64,000 nucleotides of DNA, taken from contig NZ_KI912410.1 in the NCBI RefSeq assembly GCF_000518265.1, forward strand, positions 62,001-126,000, in the 5' to 3' direction. The DNA is from Actinomadura oligospora ATCC 43269. Lineage in GTDB: Bacteria; Actinomycetota; Actinomycetes; Streptosporangiales; Streptosporangiaceae. The position numbers and the translations under genes are program-made. Shown one piece after another: positions 8,836 through 17,200 of the stretch. Positions within the stretch are counted from its first letter, which is position 1, and every line of letters begins with the position of its first letter. Under the pieces are notes generated by a model. The model was not told the DNA's origin, did no database searches, and saw only the letters and a program-made list of their open reading frames with translations.

Positions 8836-10821
8836 ATGGACGCCGTGAACGAGACGGGACGGCAGCGGGCGGCGGCGACCGGCACGACGGCGGGCACCTC
8901 TGCGGGCCCCTCATCAGGGGATTCGTCCGGCACGGCGGAACGTGCCCCGTCCAGCGCGGCGGAACGCCTCCCGCCCGGCGCGGCGGAACGCTCCCCGGGC
9001 GGCGCGGCGGAACGTCCCGCCGAGGGCTCCGGAGCGGAGGCGGACGGCGCGTCCCGCGTCCCGGCCACCCCGGGGCAACGGCCGCTGTGGGTCACCGGGC
9101 TCGTCGGCGCGGTCTGGAGCATCGGCATCGGCCTCGCCGTCCTCACCACGATCACCCTCGTCGGCTGGATCGCCGCGCCCCGCACCGCCTTCGGCCACGG
9201 GCTCCCCGGCGTGTTCCGGACGGCCGTGAACTTCTGGCTGGTCTCCCACCACGCGGGCTTCTCCGTGGACGGCGGACGCGTCGGACTGCTGCCCCTCGGC
9301 GTCCTGCTGATCCCCGGCGCGCTGCTGTACCGCACCGGCGGCTGGATGATCCGGCGCGTCCTGCCCAGGGACGCGGCGGGCCGTCCGGTCGCCTCGGGCC
9401 GCACGGACGCCCGCCGCGCCGTCGTCGGGGCCGCGGTCGCGCTGGCGGTCCCCTACGCCGCGCTCGCGGGGCTGCTCGCGCTCGCCGCGTCGTCCACGGT
9501 CGCGCGGCCCTCGCCCTGGCAGGCCGTCGTCGCGTGCTTCGTGGTCGCGGCCACGGGAGGCGGCGCGGGCGCGGCCCGCACCATCGTCGCGGCCCGGACG
9601 GGACGACGCGTCCGGTCCGGTCTGGGCGCGCTGGTGCGGCTGCTTCCGGACCGTCCGCGCTCCCTGGTGATCGGCGTCGCCGGGTCCGTCGCGGTGCTGC
9701 TCGCGACGGGCGCGGTGCTGGTCGGCGCGTCCCTGGCGGTGCACTCGGGGGAGGCCGCCCGCCAGTTCGACCTGCTCGCCCCCGGCATCGTCGGCGGCGT
9801 CCTGCTGGTCCTGGTCCAGGTGGCGTTCCTGCCGAACGCGGTGATCTGGGGCATGGCCTACGCGATCGGCCCCGGCTTCGCGGTCGGCTCCGGGACGAGC
9901 GTGGCCGCGACCGGCGTCCTCCTGGACATCGTGCCGGTGTTCCCCCCGCTCGCGGCCCTGCCGCAGCCGGGGCCCGCGCCCGTCGTGTCCCTGGTGGCGC
10001 TGGCCGCGCCGTTCCTCGCCGGAGCGGTCGGCGGCGTGCTGACCGTCCGGGCGATGCCGAGCACGGCCTCGGAGGCCGCGCCACTGTGGGGCTTCGCGTC
10101 CGGCGCGCTGACCGGCGTCGTGACGGCCGTCCTCGCCGCGCTGTCCGGCGGCCCGCTCGGCGGGGCGCGGATGGCGACCGTCGGGCCGTCCTGGTGGCAG
10201 GTCGGGCTCTTCGCCACCCTCGAGGTCGGGATCTCCGCCGCCATTGCCGCCTGGCTGGCCAACTGGCGCATCCTGCGCCGCGCCGACGCCCCGGACGTCC
10301 CCGCCGCCGAACCCGTCCGGCAGGACACCCCCGAGCCGTCCCGGCGTGAGTCCCGGCGCGAGCGCCGCCGCAGCGAGGCCGCCGAGGCGGGCGTCCCCGC
10401 GCCGTCGTCGACCCCGTCCACGCCGTCCCTGCCGTCCCTGCGTCCGCAGGACGAGACGCCGACCCCGCCTCCCACGCCGCAGCCCCCGGCGTCGCCCTAC
10501 CCGGCCGACGCGCTGGAGTTCGAGGAGGCCGAACCCGTCCTCGCCCCGCGCCGTCCGGCACGGTCAAGGCCCCGCCCCGAGGACGACCTCCCCGACCTCG
10601 TCGACGAGCCCACCCCGCCCCCGACACCCGTCCGCGCCCCGGCTCCGGCCCCGGCGCCGCGCGCCGTCGAACACGCGTCCGAGCCCGAGATCACACCCGA
10701 GCCCGCGCCCGAACCGGCCGAGACCGACGTCCCACGCCAGCGCCACGACGAGCCCGAACGCACCGAGACCCGCGGCGGCGCGATCTACGTCCTCCGCGAC
10801 GACCCCCGCGACCAGACCTGA
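8836..10821 (+). CDS. perM: PerM-like polytopic membrane protein (DUF6350), cell division associated
   Basis: 661 residues from ATG 8836 (GAGGGTG upstream). A hydrophilic N-terminal tail of about 70 residues contains four 8-residue AAERxPxG repeats. Roughly ten membrane segments follow (residues about 85-475), then a long Pro/Glu/Arg-rich cytosolic tail. The membrane core, with GVLLIPGALLYRTGGWM and NAVIWGMAYAIGPGFAVG, matches DUF6350. In M. tuberculosis the homologous position between sucCD and purN-purH is held by Rv0955/PerM, which is needed for cell division and stabilises FtsB; the same order here supports the assignment. Function is inferred from family and synteny. Confidence 0.8.
   Translation: MDAVNETGRQRAAATGTTAGTSAGPSSGDSSGTAERAPSSAAERLPPGAAERSPGGAAERPAEGSGAEADGASRVPATPGQRPLWVTGLVGAVWSIGIGLAVLTTITLVGWIAAPRTAFGHGLPGVFRTAVNFWLVSHHAGFSVDGGRVGLLPLGVLLIPGALLYRTGGWMIRRVLPRDAAGRPVASGRTDARRAVVGAAVALAVPYAALAGLLALAASSTVARPSPWQAVVACFVVAATGGGAGAARTIVAARTGRRVRSGLGALVRLLPDRPRSLVIGVAGSVAVLLATGAVLVGASLAVHSGEAARQFDLLAPGIVGGVLLVLVQVAFLPNAVIWGMAYAIGPGFAVGSGTSVAATGVLLDIVPVFPPLAALPQPGPAPVVSLVALAAPFLAGAVGGVLTVRAMPSTASEAAPLWGFASGALTGVVTAVLAALSGGPLGGARMATVGPSWWQVGLFATLEVGISAAIAAWLANWRILRRADAPDVPAAEPVRQDTPEPSRRESRRERRRSEAAEAGVPAPSSTPSTPSLPSLRPQDETPTPPPTPQPPASPYPADALEFEEAEPVLAPRRPARSRPRPEDDLPDLVDEPTPPPTPVRAPAPAPAPRAVEHASEPEITPEPAPEPAETDVPRQRHDEPERTETRGGAIYVLRDDPRDQT
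8932..9027 (+). repeat. 24-bp in-frame tandem repeat in perM, four copies
   Basis: Units at 8932, 8956, 8980 and 9004 share a GCGGCGGAACG core and encode [TA]-A-E-R-x-[PA]-x-[SG]. The first and last copies are more diverged. Confidence 0.8.
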
Positions 10822-10837
10822 CCCCGGGAACGCGGAG

Positions 10838-10869
10838 CGGGCCGGGGCCGCTGGTGCGGCTCCGGCCCG
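10838..10869. terminator. Bidirectional terminator hairpin
   Basis: A 14-bp stem (10838-10851 with 10856-10869, one wobble pair) and TGGT loop lie between perM and the convergent small membrane protein; TTCT follows on the plus strand. Confidence 0.65.
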
Positions 10870-10884
10870 TTCTGGTGGCTTCGG

Positions 10885-11397
10885 TTACAGCATGCCCTTG
10901 AGGGGGTCGAGGTCCGAGGTGCGGACGTGCAGCTTGCGCGCGATCTCGGGGAGCCACTTGTCCTCGCAGGCCTGCCGGTCGGTCTGCGTGTTGGCGGTGG
11001 ACTTGCAGTTCTCCAGCCCGGAGACCTCGGGCCACAGGTAGACGGCGAACCCGAGCATCAGGACGCCCAGCACCACCGAGATGGCCCCGGTGACCATGCC
11101 GCCGGTCAGGCCGGGCAGCGCGCCCGGGCGGCCGGTGGCCAGGCGCCGGGCCTTGGTCCCGACCACGAGCGCCGCGATGCCCAGCGCCAGGCCGAACGGC
11201 CAGAAGAACAGGGTGATCACCAGCGAGCCGACGCCGAGCCACAGCGCGCGCCGGGCGGTCTGCTCGGCCGGGCCCGGCGGGAGCGTGCCACCGGGCTGCG
11301 GGCCCTGCGACTGGGGGTCCTGCGGCTCGGGCCGCCACGGGTCCTGGCCGGTGGGCTGCCCGGTCGGCTGGCCGGACGTCCCCGGCTGGTCGTTCAC
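10885..11397 (-). CDS. DUF4190-like small membrane protein
   Basis: 170 residues from GTG 11397, preceded by GGGGGAC; longer frames upstream are not needed. Residues 1-45 are a Gln/Pro/Gly-rich cytosolic tail. Two membrane segments follow (ALWLGVGSLVITLFFWPFGL.. and GGMVTGAISVVLGVLMLGF), flanking a basic loop (TKARRL), as in DUF4190-type proteins. A C-terminal extracytoplasmic segment has two cysteines (ENCKSTANTQTDRQACED) that could form a disulfide. No enzymatic motif is visible. It diverges from purN and occupies the place of an uncharacterised membrane gene near purN in mycobacteria. Confidence 0.6.
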   Translation of the reverse strand: MNDQPGTSGQPTGQPTGQDPWRPEPQDPQSQGPQPGGTLPPGPAEQTARRALWLGVGSLVITLFFWPFGLALGIAALVVGTKARRLATGRPGALPGLTGGMVTGAISVVLGVLMLGFAVYLWPEVSGLENCKSTANTQTDRQACEDKWLPEIARKLHVRTSDLDPLKGML

Positions 11398-11550
11398 TGT
11401 TCGTCCCCCTGCTGGCGTGGTCGGTCGATACGGGCGCGCAGGTTCCGCCGGGTGGGCCGTGGCCTCACCGCGACGCCGGGTCATGCGCGCCGAGCAGGGC
11501 CGATAGGCTTTGGGTCGCCCGATCCGCCCCGACGTCACCGCTGAGGAGTC

Positions 11551-12171
11551 ATGGTGTCCGCCCGGCTCGTCGTCCTCGTCTCCGGCGCGGGGACCAACCT
11601 ACAGGCGCTCCTCGACGCGTGCGCAGATCCAGCCTACGGGGCATCCGTCGTTGCTGTGGGCGCCGACCGTGACGGCATCGCCGGTCTCACGCGCGCGCAT
11701 GAGGCGGGTCTCCCCTCCTTCACCCTCCGGATCCCCGACTTCCCCGACCGCGCGGGCTGGGACGCCGCCCTGGCCGACGCCGTCGCGGCGCACGAGCCCG
11801 ACCTGGTGGTCTCCGCCGGGTTCATGAAGATCCTCGGCCCGGCGTTCCTGGCCCGGTTCGGCGGCCGGACGGTCAACACGCACCCGGCCCTGCTGCCCTC
11901 CTTCCCCGGCGCCCACGCCGTCCGGGACGCCCTGGCCTACGGGGTCAAGGTGACGGGCTGTACCGTGCACTTCGTCGACGAAGGCGTGGACACCGGACCC
12001 GTCATCGCCCAGGAGGCCGTCCAGGTGCTCCGGCATGACGACGAGGACTCCCTGCATGAGCGCATCAAGCAGGTGGAGCGCCGCCTCCTGGTGGACGTCG
12101 TCGGCCGGCTCGCCCGGGACGGCTGGACCACCGAGGGCAGACGGGTCTCCATGAAGAGCGTCGCTCGATGA
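11551..12171 (+). CDS. purN: Phosphoribosylglycinamide formyltransferase (GAR transformylase)
   Basis: 206 residues. It catalyses the third step of de novo purine synthesis, moving formyl from 10-formyl-THF to GAR. The N-terminal RLVVLVSGAGTNLQALLDA is the phosphate/GAR-binding loop. The catalytic Asn-His and the distal Asp lie in VNTHPALLPSFPGAH and CTVHFVDEGVDTGPVIAQ. The start is ATG 11551 behind TGAGGAG. A possible -10 (TAGGCT) is near 11505. purH follows after 82 bp, and both need the folate made available through folD in this window. Confidence 0.96.
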   Translation: MVSARLVVLVSGAGTNLQALLDACADPAYGASVVAVGADRDGIAGLTRAHEAGLPSFTLRIPDFPDRAGWDAALADAVAAHEPDLVVSAGFMKILGPAFLARFGGRTVNTHPALLPSFPGAHAVRDALAYGVKVTGCTVHFVDEGVDTGPVIAQEAVQVLRHDDEDSLHERIKQVERRLLVDVVGRLARDGWTTEGRRVSMKSVAR

Positions 12172-12253
12172 GGCGCGGCGCCCGATGAAGAGCAGTGCTC
12201 GACAAAAGCAGTACGTGCAACACGTCCGCTGACGATTGAGGGGAGCTCGGCCG

Positions 12254-13822
12254 GTGAGTCGGGTGGCTATCAGGCGCGCGCTGATCAGCGTGTACGACAA
12301 GACGGGGCTCGAGCGGCTCGCCCAGGGCCTGCACGAGGCGGGGGTGGAGATCGTCTCCACCGGTTCCACGGCCGGGCGGATCGCCGCCGCGGGCGTCCCG
12401 GTGATGAAGGTGGAGAAGCTCACCGGGTTCCCCGAGTGCCTGGACGGGCGGGTCAAGACGCTGCACCCGAAGGTGCACGCGGGCCTGCTGGCCGACCGGC
12501 GCAAGGACGACCACCTCCAGCAGCTCGACGACCTGCACGTCGAGCCGTTCGACCTGGCGGTGGTGAACCTCTACCCGTTCTCCGACACCGTGGCGTCCGG
12601 GGCGAAGCCGGACGAGTGCGTCGAGCAGATCGACATCGGCGGCCCGACCATGGTCCGCGCCGCCGCCAAGAACCACGCCAGCGTCGCCGTCGTCGTCTCG
12701 CCCGACCGGTACGACGAGGTGCTGGAGGCCGTGCAGGCGGGCGGGTTCACGCTGGAGGAGCGCCGTCGCCTGGCCGCGCGGGCGTTCTCGCACACCGCGT
12801 CCTACGACGTGGCCGTGGCGTCCTGGTTCGCGTCGTCCTACGCGCCGGACGCCGAGGCCGCCGAGACCGGCTGGCCCGACTTCGAGGGCGCGACCTGGGA
12901 GCGCAAGAACCCGCTGCGCTACGGCGAGAACCCGCACCAGAAGGCCGCGCTGTACACCGAGCCGGGCGCCAAGGGCGGCCTCGCGAACGCGCAGCAGCTG
13001 TACGGCAAGGAGATGTCGTACAACAACTACGTCGACACCGACGCCGCGCACCGCTCCGCCTACGACTTCGCCGAGCCCTGCGTCGCGATCATCAAGCACG
13101 CCAACCCGTGCGGCATCGCCGTGGGCGCGGACATCGCGGGCGCGCACCGCAGGGCCCTGGAGTGCGACCCGGCGTCCGCCTACGGCGGCGTGATCGCGGC
13201 GAACCGTCCGGTGAGCGCGGAGATGGCGCGGCAGATCACCGGCAGCTTCGCCGAGGTCGTCATCGCCCCGTCCTTCGACGACGAGGCTGTGACGATCCTC
13301 ACCGAGCGCTTCAAGAACGTCCGGCTGCTGGTCTGCCCGGACGGCCCCGCGAACCGGACCGAGTCGCGCCGGATCGACGGCGGCCTCCTGGTCCAGGCCG
13401 TCGACCGGGTGGACGCGGACGGCGACGACCCGGCGAACTGGGAGCTGAAGACCGGCGCGCCCGCGGACGAGGCGACCCTGCGCGACCTGGCGTTCGCCTG
13501 GAAGGCGTGCCGTCCGGTCAAGTCCAACGCGATCCTGCTCGCCAAGGACGGCGCGACCGTCGGCGTCGGGATGGGGCAGGTCAACCGGGTCGACTCGGCC
13601 CGCCTGGCCGTCGCGCGCGCGGGCGAGGAGCGGTCGCGGGGCGCGGTCGCCGCGTCCGACGCGTTCTTCCCGTTCCCCGACGGCCTGGAGATCCTCATCG
13701 AGGCCGGTGTCACGGCGGTCGTCCAGCCGGGCGGCTCGATCCGGGACGAGCAGGCGATCGAGACGGCCGCGAAGGCCGGGATCACCATGTACTTCACGGG
13801 CGTCCGGCACTTCTTCCACTGA
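12254..13822 (+). CDS. purH: Bifunctional AICAR formyltransferase / IMP cyclohydrolase
   Basis: 522 residues from GTG 12254 with GGGGAG at 12240-12245; the TTG at 12236 lies upstream of that site and is rejected. The N-terminal MGS-like IMP cyclohydrolase domain (ALISVYDKTGLERLAQGL, VSTGSTAGRIAAAG, FPECLDGRVKTLHPKVHAG) is followed by the AICARFT domain (RYGENPHQKAALY, IIKHANPCGIA, KSNAILLAKDGATVGVGMGQ). It performs the last two steps to IMP. It is terminated by the hairpin at 13834-13867. Confidence 0.97.
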   Translation: MSRVAIRRALISVYDKTGLERLAQGLHEAGVEIVSTGSTAGRIAAAGVPVMKVEKLTGFPECLDGRVKTLHPKVHAGLLADRRKDDHLQQLDDLHVEPFDLAVVNLYPFSDTVASGAKPDECVEQIDIGGPTMVRAAAKNHASVAVVVSPDRYDEVLEAVQAGGFTLEERRRLAARAFSHTASYDVAVASWFASSYAPDAEAAETGWPDFEGATWERKNPLRYGENPHQKAALYTEPGAKGGLANAQQLYGKEMSYNNYVDTDAAHRSAYDFAEPCVAIIKHANPCGIAVGADIAGAHRRALECDPASAYGGVIAANRPVSAEMARQITGSFAEVVIAPSFDDEAVTILTERFKNVRLLVCPDGPANRTESRRIDGGLLVQAVDRVDADGDDPANWELKTGAPADEATLRDLAFAWKACRPVKSNAILLAKDGATVGVGMGQVNRVDSARLAVARAGEERSRGAVAASDAFFPFPDGLEILIEAGVTAVVQPGGSIRDEQAIETAAKAGITMYFTGVRHFFH

Positions 13823-13833
13823 TCGGCGACGGA

Positions 13834-13867
13834 ACGACCCCCGGTGGCCACGGCCGCCGGGGGTCGT
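13834..13867 (+). terminator. Terminator hairpin after purH
   Basis: Perfect 11-bp arms ACGACCCCCGG (13834-13844) and CCGGGGGTCGT (13857-13867) with a 12-base loop; CCTGATCTT follows. Confidence 0.75.
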
Positions 13868-13973
13868 CCTGATCTTGGCAGGTTTTACTTTCCGCTTCGT
13901 CTAGCCTCGATCGAGGCCGCGTCACCTTACGCATCCCTGCCCATCGCGCGGCTCTCGCTTGGGAGTACCGCGC

Positions 13974-14153
13974 ATGGAATACCTCGTCAGTCTCGCGCTG
14001 GGGTCCGTCCTCCAGGCCCCGGTGTTGATCTCGGAGTCCCGGCAGGTCGTCGGCCTGCTCGCCGCCGCCGGAGCGGCGATGCTCGCCGCGCGCCTCGGCT
14101 GGCACGGCACCGACCGGCTCATCGCCCGCCGCGGCGGCGCCGACCAGGACTGA
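13974..14153 (+). CDS. Small hypothetical membrane-associated protein
   Basis: 59 residues from ATG 13974 (MEYLVSLALG) with GGGAG at 13961-13965. It has one or two hydrophobic stretches (YLVSLALGSVLQAPVLI and VVGLLAAAGAAMLAARLGW) followed by a charged end (HGTDRLIARRGGADQD). I do not recognise the family. The good ribosome binding site and the separate position after the purH terminator support it as real. It converges with the GNAT gene at 14199. Confidence 0.5.
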   Translation: MEYLVSLALGSVLQAPVLISESRQVVGLLAAAGAAMLAARLGWHGTDRLIARRGGADQD

Positions 14154-14198
14154 CCCAGCGTCGACCAGGACCGTTCCGGCTGGCGCGGTGGTGGCCGC

Positions 14199-14792
14199 TC
14201 AGTGGAGCCGTGCCCGCAGCGCCGCTCTGGCCTCCGGCCACTCGGTGTCGAGCATCGCGTAGGTGGCGGTGTCGCGGAACGTGCCGTCCGGGCGGATCCG
14301 GTGCTTGCGGTGGAACCCCTCGAAGGACGCGCCGAGCCGCTGGATCGCCGCGCGTGACCGCTCGTTCAGCCGGTCGGTGTGCCAGCCGACGCGCACCGCG
14401 CCGAGCCCGTCGAACGCCCGTTCCATGAGCAGCAGCTTGGACTCGGTGTTCAGGCCCGTCCGCTGCCAGCGCGCCCCGATCCAGGTGTACCCGATGTACA
14501 GGTTCCGGTTCGCCGGGACGATCTCGTAGAAGGACGTCGTCCCCGCGACCTCTCCGGTCGCCGCGTCGATCTGCACCCACGGCACCCGCTCGCGCCGTTC
14601 GAAGGCCGCCAGCGCGTCCGCGACGAACGCCCGCATCTCGGCCAGATCGGCGGGCTGCCGCGCGCTCAGCCAGCGCCACACCCCGGGGTCCTTCCCGGCG
14701 TCCAGCAGCCCCTCGGCGTGCTCCTGGGACAGCGGCTCCAGCCGGACGTATCGGCCGGTCAGGACGGGACGTTCGAACCACGCATCGTTCAT
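14199..14792 (-). CDS. GNAT-family N-acetyltransferase (RimJ/RimL-like)
   Basis: 197 residues if started at ATG 14792; GTG at 14798 would add two. It covers a complete acetyltransferase fold: N-terminal LTGRYVRLEPLSQEHAEGLL, a central IGYTWIGARWQRTGLNTESKLLL in place of the acetyl-CoA loop, and VGWHTDRLNERSRAAIQRLGASFEGFHRKH, whose N-x-x-S-x-x-A-I pattern is typical of the RimJ/RimL group. Substrate unknown. It is divergent from folD across the riboswitch region. Confidence 0.85.
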   Translation of the reverse strand: MNDAWFERPVLTGRYVRLEPLSQEHAEGLLDAGKDPGVWRWLSARQPADLAEMRAFVADALAAFERRERVPWVQIDAATGEVAGTTSFYEIVPANRNLYIGYTWIGARWQRTGLNTESKLLLMERAFDGLGAVRVGWHTDRLNERSRAAIQRLGASFEGFHRKHRIRPDGTFRDTATYAMLDTEWPEARAALRARLH

Positions 14793-14916
14793 GTCCACCG
14801 ACGTTAGGGACGAAAACGGACGCCCGAAACGTCCACTTCAGCCTGATTTTGGGAAACCACTCCGCGCCCCGGCCGGGCGGCGCGGAGCGTCCGCCCTCCG
14901 AACCGACCGGTAGCAT

Positions 14917-14999
14917 GTGCCGGAAGCGACTGGCGCAGTCAAGGTGGATTCGACCACCGGGGAGCGAACACGGTCCGGACACCGCGCGCCTGGGTGGAC
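14917..14999 (+). ncRNA. ZTP riboswitch (pfl motif) in the folD leader
   Basis: The sequence contains the conserved pfl blocks in the right order: GCGACTGGCG (14926-14935), a hairpin GGTGG..CCACC (14943-14947 with 14953-14957) running into CCACCGGGGAGCG (14953-14965), and the distal pseudoknot/ligand block CGCGCGCCTGGGT (14983-14995). ZTP riboswitches sense ZMP/ZTP, which accumulate when 10-formyl-folate is short, and turn on folate and purine genes; folD 60 bp downstream is a classic target. The boundaries are approximate. Confidence 0.88.
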
Positions 15000-15061
15000 G
15001 GAGATTCGCAGACCGGGGCGTGCGCGTTATCGCCTCGGCGAGATCCGCGCGGAGGTACCCG

Positions 15062-15916
15062 ATGACCGCGAACATCCTGGACGGCAAGGCCACGGCGGCG
15101 GAGATCCGCGCCGACCTGACGGTGCGCGTCGCGGCGCTGAAGGAGCGCGGCGTGAACGTCGGGCTCGGCACGATCCTGGTCGGGGACGACCCGGGCAGCC
15201 AGGCCTACGTCAACATGAAGCACCGCGACTGCGCCGAGGTCGGCATCGAGTCGATCCGTCGCGACCTGCCCGCCACCGCCACCCAGGACGAGGTGGAGCG
15301 GGCCGTCCGCGAGCTGAACGAGGACCCGGCCTGCACCGGCTACATCGTCCAGCTGCCGCTGCCCAAGGGCCTGGACGAGTTCCGCGTGCTGGAGCTGATC
15401 GACCCGGCCAAGGACGCCGACGGCCTCGCCCCGATCAGCCTCGGCCGCCTCACCCTCATGCAGCCGGGCTCGCTGCCCTGCACGCCCAAGGGCATCGTCG
15501 AGCTGCTGCGCCGCTTCGACGTGCCGATCGCGGGCGCCGAGGTCGTGGTCGTCGGCCGCGGCATCACCGTCGGCCGCTCGCTCGGCCTGCTGCTGACCCG
15601 CCGCTCGGAGAACGCGACCGTCACCCTCTGCCACACCGGCACCCGCGACCTGGCCGCGCACACCCGGAACGCCGACATCATCGTCGCCGCCGCCGGGGTC
15701 CCCGGTCTGATCACCGCCGACATGGTCAAGCCCGGCGCGGCCGTCCTGGACGTCGGCGTCTCCCGCGTGGACGGCAAGCTCGCCGGGGACGTCGCCGAGA
15801 ACGTCCGCGAGGTCGCCGGATGGGTGGCCCCGAACCCCGGCGGCGTCGGCCCCATGACCCGGGCCATGCTCCTCGCCAACGTCGTCGAGCTGGCGGAGAC
15901 CACCGCCCGCGCCTGA
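15062..15916 (+). CDS. folD: Methylene-THF dehydrogenase / methenyl-THF cyclohydrolase
   Basis: 284 residues from ATG 15062 with GGAGG at 15051-15055. It interconverts 5,10-methylene-, 5,10-methenyl- and 10-formyl-THF using NADP. The catalytic Tyr/Lys lie in QAYVNMKHRDCAEVGI; VQLPLPKGLD, PCTPKGIVELLRRF and the NADP loop GRGITVGRSLGLLL follow, and the C-terminal NPGGVGPMTRAMLLANV is conserved. Expression is likely controlled by the ZTP riboswitch just upstream, linking it to purN/purH, the formyl-folate users 3 kb away. Confidence 0.97.
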   Translation: MTANILDGKATAAEIRADLTVRVAALKERGVNVGLGTILVGDDPGSQAYVNMKHRDCAEVGIESIRRDLPATATQDEVERAVRELNEDPACTGYIVQLPLPKGLDEFRVLELIDPAKDADGLAPISLGRLTLMQPGSLPCTPKGIVELLRRFDVPIAGAEVVVVGRGITVGRSLGLLLTRRSENATVTLCHTGTRDLAAHTRNADIIVAAAGVPGLITADMVKPGAAVLDVGVSRVDGKLAGDVAENVREVAGWVAPNPGGVGPMTRAMLLANVVELAETTARA

Positions 15917-15939
15917 CGGATCACCCGGGAAAAGAAGAA

Positions 15940-15967
15940 CCCGCCGGGGCCGTGGGGCCCCGGCGGG
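15940..15967 (+). terminator. GC-rich hairpin after folD
   Basis: A 12-bp perfect stem (15940-15951 with 15956-15967) and loop GTGG; no T-tract, only a G-run follows. Confidence 0.6.
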
Positions 15968-15975
15968 GGGAAGCA

Positions 15976-16012
15976 CGGTCGCTCCGTGCGCTGCCGGGTT
16001 CAGGAGCGACCG
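15976..16012 (-). terminator. Inverted repeat downstream of the FHA regulator
   Basis: CGGTCGCTCC (15976-15985) and GGAGCGACCG (16003-16012) with a 17-base loop lie 20 bp beyond the minus-strand stop at 16032. A termination role is likely because the region is convergent. Confidence 0.45.
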
Positions 16013-16031
16013 CGTGATCGTGCCGCTTCTG

Positions 16032-16763
16032 CTAACTCGCTCTGCGAGCGGCGGTGGTGTGGCGGCCGGGGCCGCCGTTCAGAGGGTGGCCGTGCGTCGC
16101 GCCCTGCGGTGGCGGGACGGGACGACGGATCTCTCCGGTGGCCCGGGCGTCCCCGGGTGTGCGGCCCTGCTGCGGCACGTGCACCGGCGGCAGCGGCCGG
16201 ACCAGTCCCATCGCGATCACCTCGTTGGCGAGCCGGGTGCGCCGGTTGGCGCCCTCCGGGATGCGGAACTTCTGGTAGAGGCGCAGCAGGTGCTGCTTGA
16301 CGGCGGCCTCCGTCACCACCAGGTCGGCGGCGATCTCGCGGGCGGTCGCCGGTGCGACGAACGCCTCGTCCGACAGGGCGGGACGGCACAGCGAGGTCAG
16401 CACGTCGACCTCGCGGCGGGTGAGTTCCGGTGCCACGGCGCGCCGCAGCTCGACGTCGGGATCGACCTCCTCGCGGGGGATGCCCCCCATCCGGCAGCGC
16501 GCCGTGCCGAAGCTCACGACGTCACCGTCCTCCAGGACACGGCGCGCGATCGGGCGGCCGTTGACACGGGTCCCGTTTCGGGACAGCCCCATGTCGACGA
16601 CGTACACGTACGGGCCGCGCCGAATGATCTCTGCGTGCAAACGGGACACACTCGGGTCGTCGAGGCGGATGTCGACTCCTCGCCCTCGGCCGACCGTCGT
16701 TACGTCGGGGCGCAGCGGCATGACCAGCCCGCTGTCCTCGATCCGCATGAACGGCCCCTCCAC
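16032..16763 (-). CDS. FHA-domain protein with C-terminal helix-turn-helix (putative phosphothreonine-responsive regulator)
   Basis: 243 residues. Residues about 10-95 form an FHA domain: TTVGRGRGVDIRLDDPSVSRLHAEI, then VVDMGLSRNGTRVNG, so the GR, SxxH and NG phosphothreonine-binding residues are all present. Residues about 112-180 (ELTRREVDVLTSLCRP, AREIAADLVVTEAAVKQHLLRLYQKF) look like a winged or LuxR-like HTH in which VTEAAVKQHL is the recognition helix. A Pro/Gly-rich tail ends the protein. FHA domains bind targets of Ser/Thr kinases, so phosphorylation-gated DNA binding is inferred. It is a single-gene unit, converging with folD. Confidence 0.75.
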   Translation of the reverse strand: MEGPFMRIEDSGLVMPLRPDVTTVGRGRGVDIRLDDPSVSRLHAEIIRRGPYVYVVDMGLSRNGTRVNGRPIARRVLEDGDVVSFGTARCRMGGIPREEVDPDVELRRAVAPELTRREVDVLTSLCRPALSDEAFVAPATAREIAADLVVTEAAVKQHLLRLYQKFRIPEGANRRTRLANEVIAMGLVRPLPPVHVPQQGRTPGDARATGEIRRPVPPPQGATHGHPLNGGPGRHTTAARRAS

Positions 16764-17200
16764 GGCAGTCCTCCCAGCTAGTTAGCGACCCCTGTCTGCC
16801 GGGTTACCCGTGCCGATGATCGTCACACCCACCTACCGGTGAGTAGGGCCGATGACGCAGGGGTTTCCGTGTTCTCCGGTTTTCGTTGGAAAAGTAGCCT
16901 GGCGGGCGTTATTCGGCGATCCGCACCCCCACCGCGACGCGTGTTCGATAGCGCCACGCTCCCTGCCCCGGGGCGTGCGCGGCCCCCGCCGGGGCGTGCG
17001 TGGACCGTGCCGGGGCCGCCGTCCGGAGTGCCCTGAGACGTCCGCCCGTCGCGCCCCGGGATGTCCCCCGTCGTGCCCTCGGGCGTTCGGCGCTACGGTG
17101 GGAGGCGGGAGAACGGCTTCACCTCGGCGTGCCGCGCGGCGGCGCGCCGTCCGGGTGCGCCGGGCGCCCGTACGGACCGTCGGACGAGGGGCTCTTCGGC
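16764..17200 (+). other. Intergenic region before the DUF3017 gene
   Basis: 437 bp between divergent genes. The open frames across it have no recognisable product. GGGGCGTGCG occurs twice (about 16972 and 16992). Promoters for the FHA regulator and DUF3017 genes must lie here but were not resolved. Confidence 0.35.

Noticed and set aside
12149..12205. Near-duplicate of about 20 bases (ATGAAGAGC..GCTCGA) at the end of purN and just after it
   Set aside because: Short and diverged, with no structure or target-site duplication; most likely a chance or old slippage event.
12065..13819. Long minus-strand open frame over purH
   Set aside because: purH is unmistakable on the plus strand; the antisense product is His/Arg/Val-rich with no known motif.
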